The translations under genes and the position numbers were made by a program. Source: Paenibacillus nuruki (GTDB lineage: Bacteria > Bacillota > Bacilli > Paenibacillales > Paenibacillaceae). Taken from it: DNA of 64,000 nucleotides. Positions within the stretch are counted from its first letter, which is position 1. Every line of letters begins with the position of its first letter. The stretch lies in contig NZ_MDER01000030.1 of the NCBI RefSeq assembly GCF_001721045.1, positions 1 through 64,000 of the forward strand, read 5' to 3'. Below, piece by piece: positions 56,943-64,000 of this stretch. The notes below the pieces were generated by a model. The model had not been told where the DNA came from, searched no databases, and saw nothing but the letters and a program-made list of their open reading frames with translations.

Positions 56943-57311
56943 CTACTCTTTCTTTTCTCGATCTTCCAACATTTTTAGAAAAGAGACTTTTTCACTTAAA
57001 AAATCGTGAATAAGATGGAGTTTTTGGATATCTTGCTCAATTTGAAGTTGATGCTGTTCAAGATATTCGCGTCGCTTTTGAGTACTCGCAAGCTGTCCAT
57101 CTATAAATTCGTTAACTCCTATTCCCGTGGCTCGTAAAAGCTTCACCATCTTCAGCCAATCCAGATCAGCTTGTGCATACTTTCTGTAATTGTTAGTATC
57201 TCTGACAACAGGTTGCAGAACACGAATCTGCTCATAATAGCGTAATGTATCTTTGGATAATCCAGTTAACTGCACCATTTGCTTCATAGAATAATACTGT
57301 TCCTTAACCAA
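56943..57311 (-). CDS. MerR-family transcriptional regulator 1
   Basis: About 122 residues. The N-terminal winged helix has YYSMKQMVQLTGLSKDTLRYYEQIRVLQP, then a long dimerisation helix (REYLEQHQLQIEQDIQKLH). No clustered cysteines for metal sensing are seen, so it may sense an organic compound. TTG at 57311 has AAGGAG ten bases upstream; the ATG at 57287 and GTG at 57341 are alternatives. It is divergent from an NAD(P)-binding protein gene with a MerR-type promoter between them. Confidence 0.85.
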   Translation of the reverse strand: MVKEQYYSMKQMVQLTGLSKDTLRYYEQIRVLQPVVRDTNNYRKYAQADLDWLKMVKLLRATGIGVNEFIDGQLASTQKRREYLEQHQLQIEQDIQKLHLIHDFLSEKVSFLKMLEDREKKE

Positions 57312-57325
57312 TTCCGCTTCTCTCC

Positions 57326-57356
57326 TTGCTATGGAGTACACTCCATGCTGTATTCT
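57326..57356 (+). promoter_or_regulatory. MerR-type promoter with 19-bp spacer
   Basis: A -35 TTGCTA (57326-57331) and a -10 TATTCT (57351-57356) are 19 bp apart, and the spacer contains the palindrome ATGGAGT-AC-ACTCCAT (57331-57346). This overlong spacer is the hallmark of promoters that MerR proteins activate by twisting the DNA. Confidence 0.8.
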
Positions 57357-57433
57357 GATTTTATCAGTACAAAATGTATCAGGTATTATTCATGATTAGC
57401 ATAGTATACGAAATTCAAATTGGAGGATGATCT

Positions 57434-58096
57434 ATGGAAGCTTCACCATCGACATTTTTAGTATTTGGCGCAACAGGTCGAACAGGTCAGCATTTTGTTA
57501 AGATCGCTCTAGCGAATGGACATAAAGTCAAAGCTTTAGTACGAGATATGACAAAGATGAAGCAACAACATATGAATTTGGAATTAATTCAGGGCTCTAT
57601 TATGGATAATGAGGGTATGGATGGACTACTTCATGATGTCGATGTGGTGATTTGTATGCTTGGAGATGCTCAACAACAACAGAAAGAGGCGATCAACACG
57701 TTATTTGTGAAAAGAATAATACCCGCTATGCGGCGACAACGTGTAAAACAATTCCTTTATCAAGCTGGAGGATTTACTCGTCCTTATAAAGAAAAGCTTC
57801 CTTGGCTAACTTGGATTTTAAAAAATACAGTGGCAAGACGTGCCGGTCTTCTCGGTCAGCATAAAGATAATGAATCTGTTATCGAATATTTGGTGGATGA
57901 AGCACAAGATATCGATTGGATAGTACACCGAGCATGTATTATCGCAGAAGGTCCTACCAAAGGAATATTGAAAAGAGATCAAACTAAGTTTAGTATAGCC
58001 ACTTTTGGAGATTGTGCAGCATATAATTATGGCCTTTTAAAGGATGATTCTGCTATTCATACATACGATTTAAGCTATTACAGCAAATCGTTTTGA
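57434..58096 (+). CDS. NAD(P)-binding (NmrA/SDR_a-like) protein
   Basis: A 220-residue Rossmann-fold protein with the dinucleotide loop VFGATGRTGQHFVKIAL and VKALVRD. No Y-x3-K catalytic pair is clear, as in NmrA-like and SDR_a5 proteins, some of which are redox sensors or quinone reductases. GGAGG precedes the ATG. It is expected to be switched on by the divergent MerR protein. Confidence 0.82.
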   Translation: MEASPSTFLVFGATGRTGQHFVKIALANGHKVKALVRDMTKMKQQHMNLELIQGSIMDNEGMDGLLHDVDVVICMLGDAQQQQKEAINTLFVKRIIPAMRRQRVKQFLYQAGGFTRPYKEKLPWLTWILKNTVARRAGLLGQHKDNESVIEYLVDEAQDIDWIVHRACIIAEGPTKGILKRDQTKFSIATFGDCAAYNYGLLKDDSAIHTYDLSYYSKSF

Positions 58097-58222
58097 AGTA
58101 TAGCCTGTAGACTATTTGTATCAACAACTATGATATGCCATAATTTTTATATTCTGTTGATATTATTGTACTATGCTATCTCATGTACTTACAAATTATA
58201 GCGAAGAGCTGGAGGAAACAAC

Positions 58223-59308
58223 ATGAATAAACGAATTCTGATTAGTGGCGCAAGCTTTGCGGGTCTGGCTACAGCCTATTGGATGAACAAGCGAGGATAT
58301 GAAGTAACTGTGGTCGAAGTTGCAAGCGGTCTCAAACAAGGTGGTACTCCGGTAAATATTCGCGAACATACGGTAGATATCGTCAAGCGTATGGGGCTCC
58401 TTGACCAAATTCAGGCGAATCAAATCCATATGGAACTGACCGAATTCAAAAATGCGGATGATGTAACCGAAAAATCAGAAATTCGTGAACCTCTTGCTGA
58501 TGATGAATATGAAATAGAACGAGATACACTGCTACATATGATGTATGACGCTGTCAAAGACGATGTAGCGTTTGTATTTAGCGATAGCATTGTATCATTG
58601 GAAGACAACAACGATTGTGTCAAGGTAGCTTTCAAAAGTGGACAACAACGCTCGTATGATCTGGTGTTTGGCTGTGATGGCATTCATTCGATTGTTCGCA
58701 AATTGTGTTTTGGAAAAGAAGAAGAGTTCTCTCATTTTCTAAAAACCTATTTCTCTATCACTATCGTAGATAAGCTATTGATTCGCGAAAATACAACGCA
58801 GATGTACAATGAGCCGGGTAAAACCGTTATGGTGAATGCTTATAATGGTAAAACGGATATTGTGCTCTGCTTTTCTTCCGATCATGAAATTCCGTATGAT
58901 TACCGCAATGAACAACAGCAACGGGATATTATACTAGAGCAGTTTACCGGTATGAACTGGCGTGTGCCTGAACTACTGGAAGAAGTGAAAAATTCACTAC
59001 CTTTCTACTTTGATAAGCTTTGCCAGATGAAAATGCCGTCATGGACGAAAGGTCGGGTCGCATTGGTCGGTGATGCAGGCTATTGTGCTTCTCCTGCTGC
59101 TGGTATGGGTGGATCACTGGCTATCGATGGGGCGGCGGCTTTGGCAGATGCTTTTGAGCAACACCATGATGATGTAGAACTCGCCTTTCAGACGTACAAT
59201 AAGAGTTTCCGTCCTTTTATCGAAGAAGTGCAAGCAGATGCGGCGATGATGGTCGAATTTCTGATTCCACAGACAGAAGACGCGATTCGCGAAAGAAATG
59301 CACAGTAG
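58223..59308 (+). CDS. FAD-dependent monooxygenase
   Basis: A 361-residue class A flavin monooxygenase. The FAD-binding Rossmann start is ILISGASFAGLATAYWMNKRG, a DG motif is in VFGCDGIHSIVRK, and the GD motif is in VALVGDAGYCASPAAGMGGS. The family includes aromatic hydroxylases and the antibiotic-inactivating TetX group; the substrate here is unknown. GGAGG precedes the ATG. Confidence 0.88.
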   Translation: MNKRILISGASFAGLATAYWMNKRGYEVTVVEVASGLKQGGTPVNIREHTVDIVKRMGLLDQIQANQIHMELTEFKNADDVTEKSEIREPLADDEYEIERDTLLHMMYDAVKDDVAFVFSDSIVSLEDNNDCVKVAFKSGQQRSYDLVFGCDGIHSIVRKLCFGKEEEFSHFLKTYFSITIVDKLLIRENTTQMYNEPGKTVMVNAYNGKTDIVLCFSSDHEIPYDYRNEQQQRDIILEQFTGMNWRVPELLEEVKNSLPFYFDKLCQMKMPSWTKGRVALVGDAGYCASPAAGMGGSLAIDGAAALADAFEQHHDDVELAFQTYNKSFRPFIEEVQADAAMMVEFLIPQTEDAIRERNAQ

Positions 59309-59349
59309 AGTTCGCTGATCCATTTTTTATGTTATACAGGAACCAAACA

Positions 59350-59386
59350 AAAGACCACTTTCTGCTATTACAAGAAGTGGTCTTTT
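59350..59386. terminator. Bidirectional terminator
   Basis: AAAGACCACTT and AAGTGGTCTTT pair around a 14-nt loop, with T tracts on both strands. It serves the monooxygenase gene and the convergent transporter gene. Confidence 0.88.
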
Positions 59387-59397
59387 TATGTTGTATA

Positions 59398-60585
59398 TTA
59401 TTGATGAACTTCATTAGACACTTGAGACCTTTTGTTAGAATCAAAAAACTTAATCTTGACCACAATACAGCTCAGTCCAAGCAATAGAAATACTATGCCA
59501 CTCCAGATGATGGAATGGACTCCGATCTGAGATAGAAACCATCCGCCAGAAGTGGTGCCAATCGTAACTCCCAGATTAGCAAACGAAACAAACAAGCTAT
59601 TGGCAAATTCAGGTGCTTCGCTGGCTTCTGATGTTAAACATGTCTGGCTAACGATCAAACCACCTGTAAAAACAGCTCCCCACAACAGAATAATGATTAT
59701 CATAGGAATCGTATAACTGCCCATATAATAGACGAACAAATAAATAATGCCGAGTACAAAAGGATATAAAATAGTCGTTTTGAGCATATTTCTACTTAAA
59801 TATGTAGCTGCCCGTATATTGCCAATGATCCCGCTCGCACCAAAAAGAATCAACATGATACTGACTACTTTGCCACTCATTCCGGTTACTACTTGAAGAT
59901 ATTCTGCAAAATAAGAATAGACAGAATATAAAGACGCTAGAAATAAACAAGCTGTTGCAATCGTGAGCCAGAGTTGTGGTTTTTTCAGGACAGTTAACTG
60001 TTTGCCAAAAGATAACTTTGCCTCAACCGGCAATGTTGGAATAAAGATCACAATGCCAAGGAGCGCGATCGCATTGATTACCGCTGAAAACAGAAATGCG
60101 ATTGCAAGCGAAAACTGGTCTCCTATAAAAGCAGTGATCGGAACACCTAATACCATACCTATCGTTAAGCCAGTAAATACTTTGCCTACGGCTATTGCGC
60201 TTTGCTCTTTAGGTACAGAGCTTGCCGCGGCTGCAAAAGCGACAGAAAAGTAGACAGGGTGTAGAAAAGCGGGTAACAGTCGAAAGATCATCAAGGCTTC
60301 GTAACTTGGAGCAAATGCAGAGAAAACATTTGCGATCGTAAATACAATAAGTACACTAATCAGAACCCTTTTTCGATTGAACCCTGAAAGTAAAAGAGTC
60401 ATGAACGGACCAAAAATAGCAATAATCAAAGCAAACATGCTCACTAACATCCCTGCTTGAGATACACTGATTTGAAAATGTTCAGCAATTTTTGGCAAAA
60501 TTCCAACGATGCCAAACTCTGTATTTGTAATACCAAATACGCCAAGTGCAATCGCATAAGTGAAAAATGGTTTATTGGAGTACAA
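59398..60585 (-). CDS. MFS transporter (AraJ/YdhP-like)
   Basis: A 395-residue, 12-helix transporter. FGIVGILPKIAEHFQISVSQAG near the start and a conserved MFS loop (FMTLLLSGFNRKRVLISVLI) place it with the drug:H+ antiporter-1 AraJ/YdhP group. Substrate unknown. TTG at 60585 has AAAGG at good spacing; the ATG at 60594 directly abuts that site. A TATAAT lies about 60 bp upstream, so it may have its own promoter besides read-through from the MerR gene behind it. Confidence 0.88.
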   Translation of the reverse strand: MYSNKPFFTYAIALGVFGITNTEFGIVGILPKIAEHFQISVSQAGMLVSMFALIIAIFGPFMTLLLSGFNRKRVLISVLIVFTIANVFSAFAPSYEALMIFRLLPAFLHPVYFSVAFAAAASSVPKEQSAIAVGKVFTGLTIGMVLGVPITAFIGDQFSLAIAFLFSAVINAIALLGIVIFIPTLPVEAKLSFGKQLTVLKKPQLWLTIATACLFLASLYSVYSYFAEYLQVVTGMSGKVVSIMLILFGASGIIGNIRAATYLSRNMLKTTILYPFVLGIIYLFVYYMGSYTIPMIIIILLWGAVFTGGLIVSQTCLTSEASEAPEFANSLFVSFANLGVTIGTTSGGWFLSQIGVHSIIWSGIVFLLLGLSCIVVKIKFFDSNKRSQVSNEVHQ

Positions 60586-60730
60586 CAGAATCATCCTTTC
60601 AAAATTAAGTTGATTAATTCAATGTATTTAGTTGGTATTATAGTAAAACCTCAACCATCCCATAAGAACTAGAAGGGAACGTATTCTAGCTGGACAGATT
60701 GAGGACATAGTAAAGAAAAGCGGATTATAT

Positions 60731-61126
60731 TCACTCGGCAGATGATTGTTTTGATTGATAATCGTGTTCCATTCCTTTGTAGGTCACGATCTTATCGGCG
60801 AGTAAATCCATATTGTGCTGTAATTCCATCATTTTCTGCTGTACTTCTGCGTAGTGTTCTTCGAGAAGAATCCTCCTTGCTGTTAGAGTAGAATCACCTT
60901 GTCTTCGAAGTTCAGCAATTTCAAGCATATTGGTAATAGACATTCCTGTCGCTTTAAGACGGGTGAGAAATTGAATCCATGTTATGTCTGCTGAAGAATA
61001 GCAACGATACCCGAGCTCATTGCGATCAATCGAAGATAACAGTCCGATATTTTCATAATATCGAAGGGTGTGGACACTAAGACCTGTGACAGTAGCTACT
61101 TGTCGAATCGTTAATAATGTTTCCAT
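60731..61126 (-). CDS. MerR-family transcriptional regulator 2
   Basis: From the ATG at 61126 the protein has 131 residues, with TIRQVATVTGLSVHTLRYYENIGLL as winged helix and GYRCYSSADITWIQFLTRLKATGMS as the MerR/NmlR-type second half. The last 60 residues form a coiled coil. There is no ribosome-binding site; the -10 of a MerR-type promoter ends seven bases before the ATG, implying a leaderless mRNA and autoregulation. It precedes the MFS gene on the same strand. Confidence 0.87.
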   Translation of the reverse strand: METLLTIRQVATVTGLSVHTLRYYENIGLLSSIDRNELGYRCYSSADITWIQFLTRLKATGMSITNMLEIAELRRQGDSTLTARRILLEEHYAEVQQKMMELQHNMDLLADKIVTYKGMEHDYQSKQSSAE

Positions 61127-61133
61127 GAGACAA

Positions 61134-61164
61134 AGTATATACCTTCGAGTGAACTCTAATGCAA
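61134..61164 (-). promoter_or_regulatory. Autoregulatory MerR-type promoter, leaderless
   Basis: On the minus strand -35 TTGCAT (61164-61159) and -10 TATACT (61139-61134) are 19 bp apart, with the palindrome GAGT-TC-ACTC in the spacer. Transcription should begin at or next to the ATG at 61126. Confidence 0.75.
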
Positions 61165-61357
61165 GTTTTTTTTCGCGATACATTTTATGATGATGAGCAT
61201 AGTAGAATAAGGATAGGGAGGTCGTTGTAATCCATAAATATGTTCTTTATAACTAGAGGATTAATAAGACGGTATATGAAATAATAAGAGGTAGAATAGA
61301 GTAGATCTGTTTTAAAAAAGTTCAAACATTCTGTTGGAAGAGAAGAGGAATATACCA

Positions 61358-61831
61358 ATGAACATCTATTGTCAGGGGATTTTTAAGCAGATGGATATGG
61401 CTGTCGATTCTGTGATTAAGCTTATCAACACATTGAGTAATGAAGATCTGAGCATTAGACCCACCGCAGAGAAAATGTCGATCGGCGAATTGCTTGCGCA
61501 TATGTCTGTACTTTGCAAAGCTGACTTTCTGATCGGGAAAGGTGTCTCTGAGGAAGAGATCGATCTTTTTTACAAAGAAGCAGAACCTGCACCTAATCTG
61601 AATGCGATCGCAGAGGCGTTATTGCATCATTATGATTTTCTAAAAGAAGGCATAGCACAGCTGGAGGAATCAGAGCTTTTGCAACAAACCATAGCATTCT
61701 GGGGTGGTACTCATTCCCGTTATGAATGGCTTTTGGATACTCAAGCACACTTCTACCATCATCGTGGACAATTGCATGCGATGCTTGTTCATGTGTTGAA
61801 GCGGGAGCCGAATGTGCAGTTGTTTGAGTAA
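61358..61831 (+). CDS. DinB-family protein
   Basis: A 157-residue four-helix protein of the DinB/YfiT-like superfamily. The putative metal-binding His residues are in ELLAHMS and in AHFYHHRGQLHAML. Members include thiol-dependent transferases such as bacillithiol transferases; the substrate here is unknown. GAGGAA lies eight bases before ATG 61358; the in-frame start at 61334 has no site. Confidence 0.85.
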   Translation: MNIYCQGIFKQMDMAVDSVIKLINTLSNEDLSIRPTAEKMSIGELLAHMSVLCKADFLIGKGVSEEEIDLFYKEAEPAPNLNAIAEALLHHYDFLKEGIAQLEESELLQQTIAFWGGTHSRYEWLLDTQAHFYHHRGQLHAMLVHVLKREPNVQLFE

Positions 61832-61925
61832 CATACATATAGCCCTGCACCATAACCTCAATCACATTTAGGATACAGGGCATTTTAGCAGATCATCGCA
61901 CTTCATATACAAGCTGATCTTTTTG

Positions 61926-62351
61926 TTATTCATTAAGAATGTTTACTTCCATACCATGACATTTGAAAACATGATCCGGATTTTTGTCGACGGCATCTTT
62001 CTGAAGTTCGTACATGGCTAGTTTGTAATTGATTTCTTCTAGATGTTTTAATTCTTCTTCAATATGTTTTTGTATTTCTAATTTATGATTTTTCAACATT
62101 TCTTGTCTTTCTACAAAAGTGATATTGCCTGCTTCAAAAAGCTCTTTATATTCTTTTATTTTAGCAATAGACATGCCAGTTTCTCGAAGGCAACGAATAA
62201 AAGAAAGCCAGTCTATATTTTGTTCAGTATAGACCCGTCTCCCTTTTTCATCGCGAGATATGTTTGGTAGTATGCCCTGCTCTTCATAAAATCGCAGTGT
62301 TTTTGCAGATATATTTACATTTTCAACTACATAATTCATAGAATACGTCAT
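61926..62351 (-). CDS. MerR-family transcriptional regulator 3
   Basis: About 141 residues: winged helix with VENVNISAKTLRFYEEQGILP and RVYTEQNIDWLSFIRCLRETGMS, a long coiled coil, and a C-terminal tail with one Cys (FKCHGMEV). AAGGTGG precedes ATG 62351. It is divergent from an old yellow enzyme gene, and similar palindromes lie before both genes. Confidence 0.87.
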   Translation of the reverse strand: MTYSMNYVVENVNISAKTLRFYEEQGILPNISRDEKGRRVYTEQNIDWLSFIRCLRETGMSIAKIKEYKELFEAGNITFVERQEMLKNHKLEIQKHIEEELKHLEEINYKLAMYELQKDAVDKNPDHVFKCHGMEVNILNE

Positions 62352-62372
62352 ATTATTTGTCTCCACCTTTTA

Positions 62373-62389
62373 GTTACAGTTACTGTAAC
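62373..62389. promoter_or_regulatory. Palindromic operator before MerR 3
   Basis: GTTACAGT-T-ACTGTAAC is a perfect eight-base inverted repeat 22 bp before the regulator start, closely resembling the palindrome at 62480. Confidence 0.65.
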
Positions 62390-62479
62390 CTAATCATAGC
62401 ACGAAAGTGAATAGAGAAACTAGCATATTTGTTGTAACGCTATATAAAATTAACCTTTACTTCCCCTTACGTCAACCAA

Positions 62480-62497
62480 TTACAATAACTATTGTAA
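62480..62497. promoter_or_regulatory. Palindromic operator before the old yellow enzyme gene
   Basis: TTACAATA-AC-TATTGTAA is a perfect eight-base inverted repeat 30 bp before the start. It shares TTACA and TGTAA half-sites with the palindrome at 62373. A candidate -10, TATAAG, lies at 62504, but I cannot place a good -35. Confidence 0.65.
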
Positions 62498-62527
62498 AGA
62501 AAATATAAGACAAAGAGGGCTAACCAT

Positions 62528-63640
62528 ATGAATACAAAATATAGCAAGCTATTTGACTCATTTACTTTTAAAAGTGGAGTGACTATCAAAAACAGAGTGG
62601 TTATGGCACCGATGACTACATGGGCAAGTAATGAAGATCTTACCGTTTCCGAGGAAGAAATTAGCTATTATCAAGAACGTGTGAATGGTGTTGGACTGGT
62701 GATTACAGGATGTACGCATGTGACGCCGAATGGACAAGGGTTTACACATGAATTTGCCGGATACGATGATGCATTTATTCCTAGTTTACGTAAATTAGCG
62801 GATGCCGCTAAAAGTGGTGGAGCACCTGCGATCTTACAAATTTTTCATGCAGGGAATAAAGCTTTGCCTGAACTGGATGTAGTGAGTGCAAGTGCATTAG
62901 CATCTGAGGTTACGGCGCTTGGATCAACAGCAGCAGCAAGAGAATTATCCCACGAAGAAATTCTTGCGATGATTCAAGCCTTTGGGGATACAACAAAAAG
63001 AGCGATTGAAGCGGGATACGATGGTGTTGAGATTCATGGAGCGCACGGGTTTTTGATTCAAAACTTCTGGTCACCGTCGACTAACCAACGGACAGATCAA
63101 TGGGGCGGTACGCTTGAAAATCGGTTACGTTTTCCAATGGCTATTATTGAAGAAATCAAATCTGTTATTGCAAAATATGCTACCAAGCCGTTCATGCTAG
63201 GATATCGCTTCTCACCAGAAGAATCATCCAAATCAGATGGATTGCGTATGAAAGATACGTATCAATTAATTGATTTTCTGGTAGAACAAGATTTAGATTA
63301 TATCCATGCTTCGTTAGATCATTTATCCTCCAAACCAGTAGATGCACAAGATGACAAAACAAGACTTGCATTGATTTTGGAAAAAGCAAACGGTAGAGTA
63401 CCTGTATTAGCAGCAGGTTCTGTGACAACAGCAGACCAAGCTCTTGAACATGTAGAATCAGGATTACCACTGATTGCACTTGGACATACATTAATAATGA
63501 ATCCTGATTGGGTGGAAAAAGTAGAAATCGGGCGTGAGTCTGAAATTACTTCCGAATTAAATCTTTCCCGTATTCAGCTTCCAGAAAAATTGGTAACCAT
63601 TCTTAAAAATTCACCAGGTTGGTTTAATATTAGCGAATAA
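62528..63640 (+). CDS. Old yellow enzyme family NADH:flavin oxidoreductase
   Basis: A 370-residue FMN TIM barrel that reduces activated alkenes such as enones and quinones. IKNRVVMAPMTTWAS is the N-terminal FMN strand; the His pair for substrate anchoring lies in VEIHGAHGFLIQNFWSPSTNQRTDQWGG, and phosphate binding in VLAAGSV and IALGHTLIMNPDW. It is probably regulated by the divergent MerR protein as an electrophile-detoxifying enzyme. AGAGGG precedes the ATG. Confidence 0.93.
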   Translation: MNTKYSKLFDSFTFKSGVTIKNRVVMAPMTTWASNEDLTVSEEEISYYQERVNGVGLVITGCTHVTPNGQGFTHEFAGYDDAFIPSLRKLADAAKSGGAPAILQIFHAGNKALPELDVVSASALASEVTALGSTAAARELSHEEILAMIQAFGDTTKRAIEAGYDGVEIHGAHGFLIQNFWSPSTNQRTDQWGGTLENRLRFPMAIIEEIKSVIAKYATKPFMLGYRFSPEESSKSDGLRMKDTYQLIDFLVEQDLDYIHASLDHLSSKPVDAQDDKTRLALILEKANGRVPVLAAGSVTTADQALEHVESGLPLIALGHTLIMNPDWVEKVEIGRESEITSELNLSRIQLPEKLVTILKNSPGWFNISE

Positions 63641-63671
63641 AGTAAGATAATTAGTACTATACAAATATATT

Positions 63672-63708
63672 AAAAAAGAGAACCTTCTTAGATGAGTTCT
63701 CTTTTTTA
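63672..63708. terminator. Terminator after the old yellow enzyme gene
   Basis: AAAAAAGAGAAC and GTTCTCTTTTTT form a perfect 12-base stem, usable in both directions. Confidence 0.88.
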
Positions 63709-63871
63709 TTGTTTACTAAGATACATAAATTTGACTACGATTGGAGAAAATAATAGAGGATGATGAGGATTTAGTAGAGATTGATCCTGTAAATGAAGTA
63801 AATGAATAAATACGAATGAGCGAATAAAAAATAAGTAAAATCCATATTTCTCTATGTTTTCCGATTAGATA

Positions 63872-63910
63872 CCTCCTCAACGGGTAAAAAATAACAAAAG
63901 GAAGAGGAGG
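63872..63910 (+). promoter_or_regulatory. Shine-Dalgarno-sequestering repeat
   Basis: CCTCCTC (63872-63878) is complementary to the ribosome-binding GAGGAGG (63904-63910) of the last gene, with a 25-nt loop. In the mRNA this pairing would hide the ribosome-binding site. Confidence 0.5.
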
Positions 63911-63916
63911 AATATA

Positions 63917-64000
63917 ATGCTTAATATGAAATCAAAAGGGAAAATGATTACAGTTGCTTTATTACTCGCTTTACCTCTATCTACAGCTACAGGAACGATC
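63917..64000 (+). CDS. Secreted protein, N-terminus only (cut by the window edge)
   Basis: The first 28 codons, MLNMKSKGKMITVALLLALP and on, form a signal peptide: basic start, hydrophobic core and likely cleavage near the Ala/Thr-rich end. GAGGAGG lies six bases before the ATG. The mature protein lies outside the window, so its function cannot be told. Confidence 0.65.
   Translation, partial: MLNMKSKGKMITVALLLALPLSTATGTI

Overview
The window is the chromosomal replication-origin region of a low-GC Gram-positive bacterium, most likely Paenibacillus or a close relative (family Paenibacillaceae). The order rpmH-dnaA-dnaN-yaaA-recF-remB-gyrB-gyrA on one side and rnpA-yidC-jag-mnmE-mnmG-rsmG-noc-soj-spo0J on the other is the Bacillales origin layout, and the gyrA neighbour encoding an HD-GYP protein fits Paenibacillus. 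The genus is an inference; no rRNA sequence is present, although a strong leftward promoter at the left edge suggests that an rRNA operon begins just outside the window.

Layout. 1-11.4 kb: leftward replication genes, with bipartite oriC (DnaA-box clusters at about 11.05-11.39 kb and 9.5-9.58 kb, the latter with a DnaA-trio and an AT-rich unwinding region). 11.6-21 kb: rightward rpmH, RNase P protein, membrane insertase, RNA-binding and tRNA/rRNA modification genes, and the chromosome segregation genes noc-soj-spo0J with two perfect parS sites. 21-25.3 kb: cysteine desulfurase-like enzyme, DUF4446, DUF3343, MscS channel, DUF951 protein within a DnaA-box cluster, and tRNA-Ser(CGA). 25.5-36.3 kb: rpsF-ssb-rpsR, LCP ligase, CBS protein, yybS-gdpP-rplI-dnaB, two acetyltransferase-like genes, and purA behind a double PurBox. 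36.5-48.5 kb: M23 peptidase, the complete walRKHIJ operon with htrA, a CxxH/CxxC protein, an OatA-like acyltransferase and rlmH.

From 48.46 kb the window changes to accessory DNA. The last bases of rlmH (its Gly-Glu-Pro-Tyr-His-Lys-stop codons) recur at 52.50 kb, at 54.75 kb and, more weakly, at 51.11 kb. This is the position and close to the core sequence used by staphylococcal SCC elements. The segments hold a DUF2306 protein, a YndJ-like membrane protein, an SDR protein without its catalytic Tyr, a decayed second rlmH, a TIR-domain protein, a very long hairpin and a decayed HEPN-like gene carrying an R-x4-H motif. No ccr recombinase is visible. I regard this serial rlmH-targeted, defence-bearing island as the most interesting part of the window.

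Beyond it (54.8-64 kb) lie an ABC-F ATPase and three MerR-family regulators interleaved with redox and stress genes: an NAD(P)-binding protein, a FAD monooxygenase, an MFS transporter, a DinB-fold protein and an old yellow enzyme. Two MerR-type promoters with the diagnostic 19-bp spacer and internal palindrome can be read directly. The window ends inside a gene for a secreted protein.
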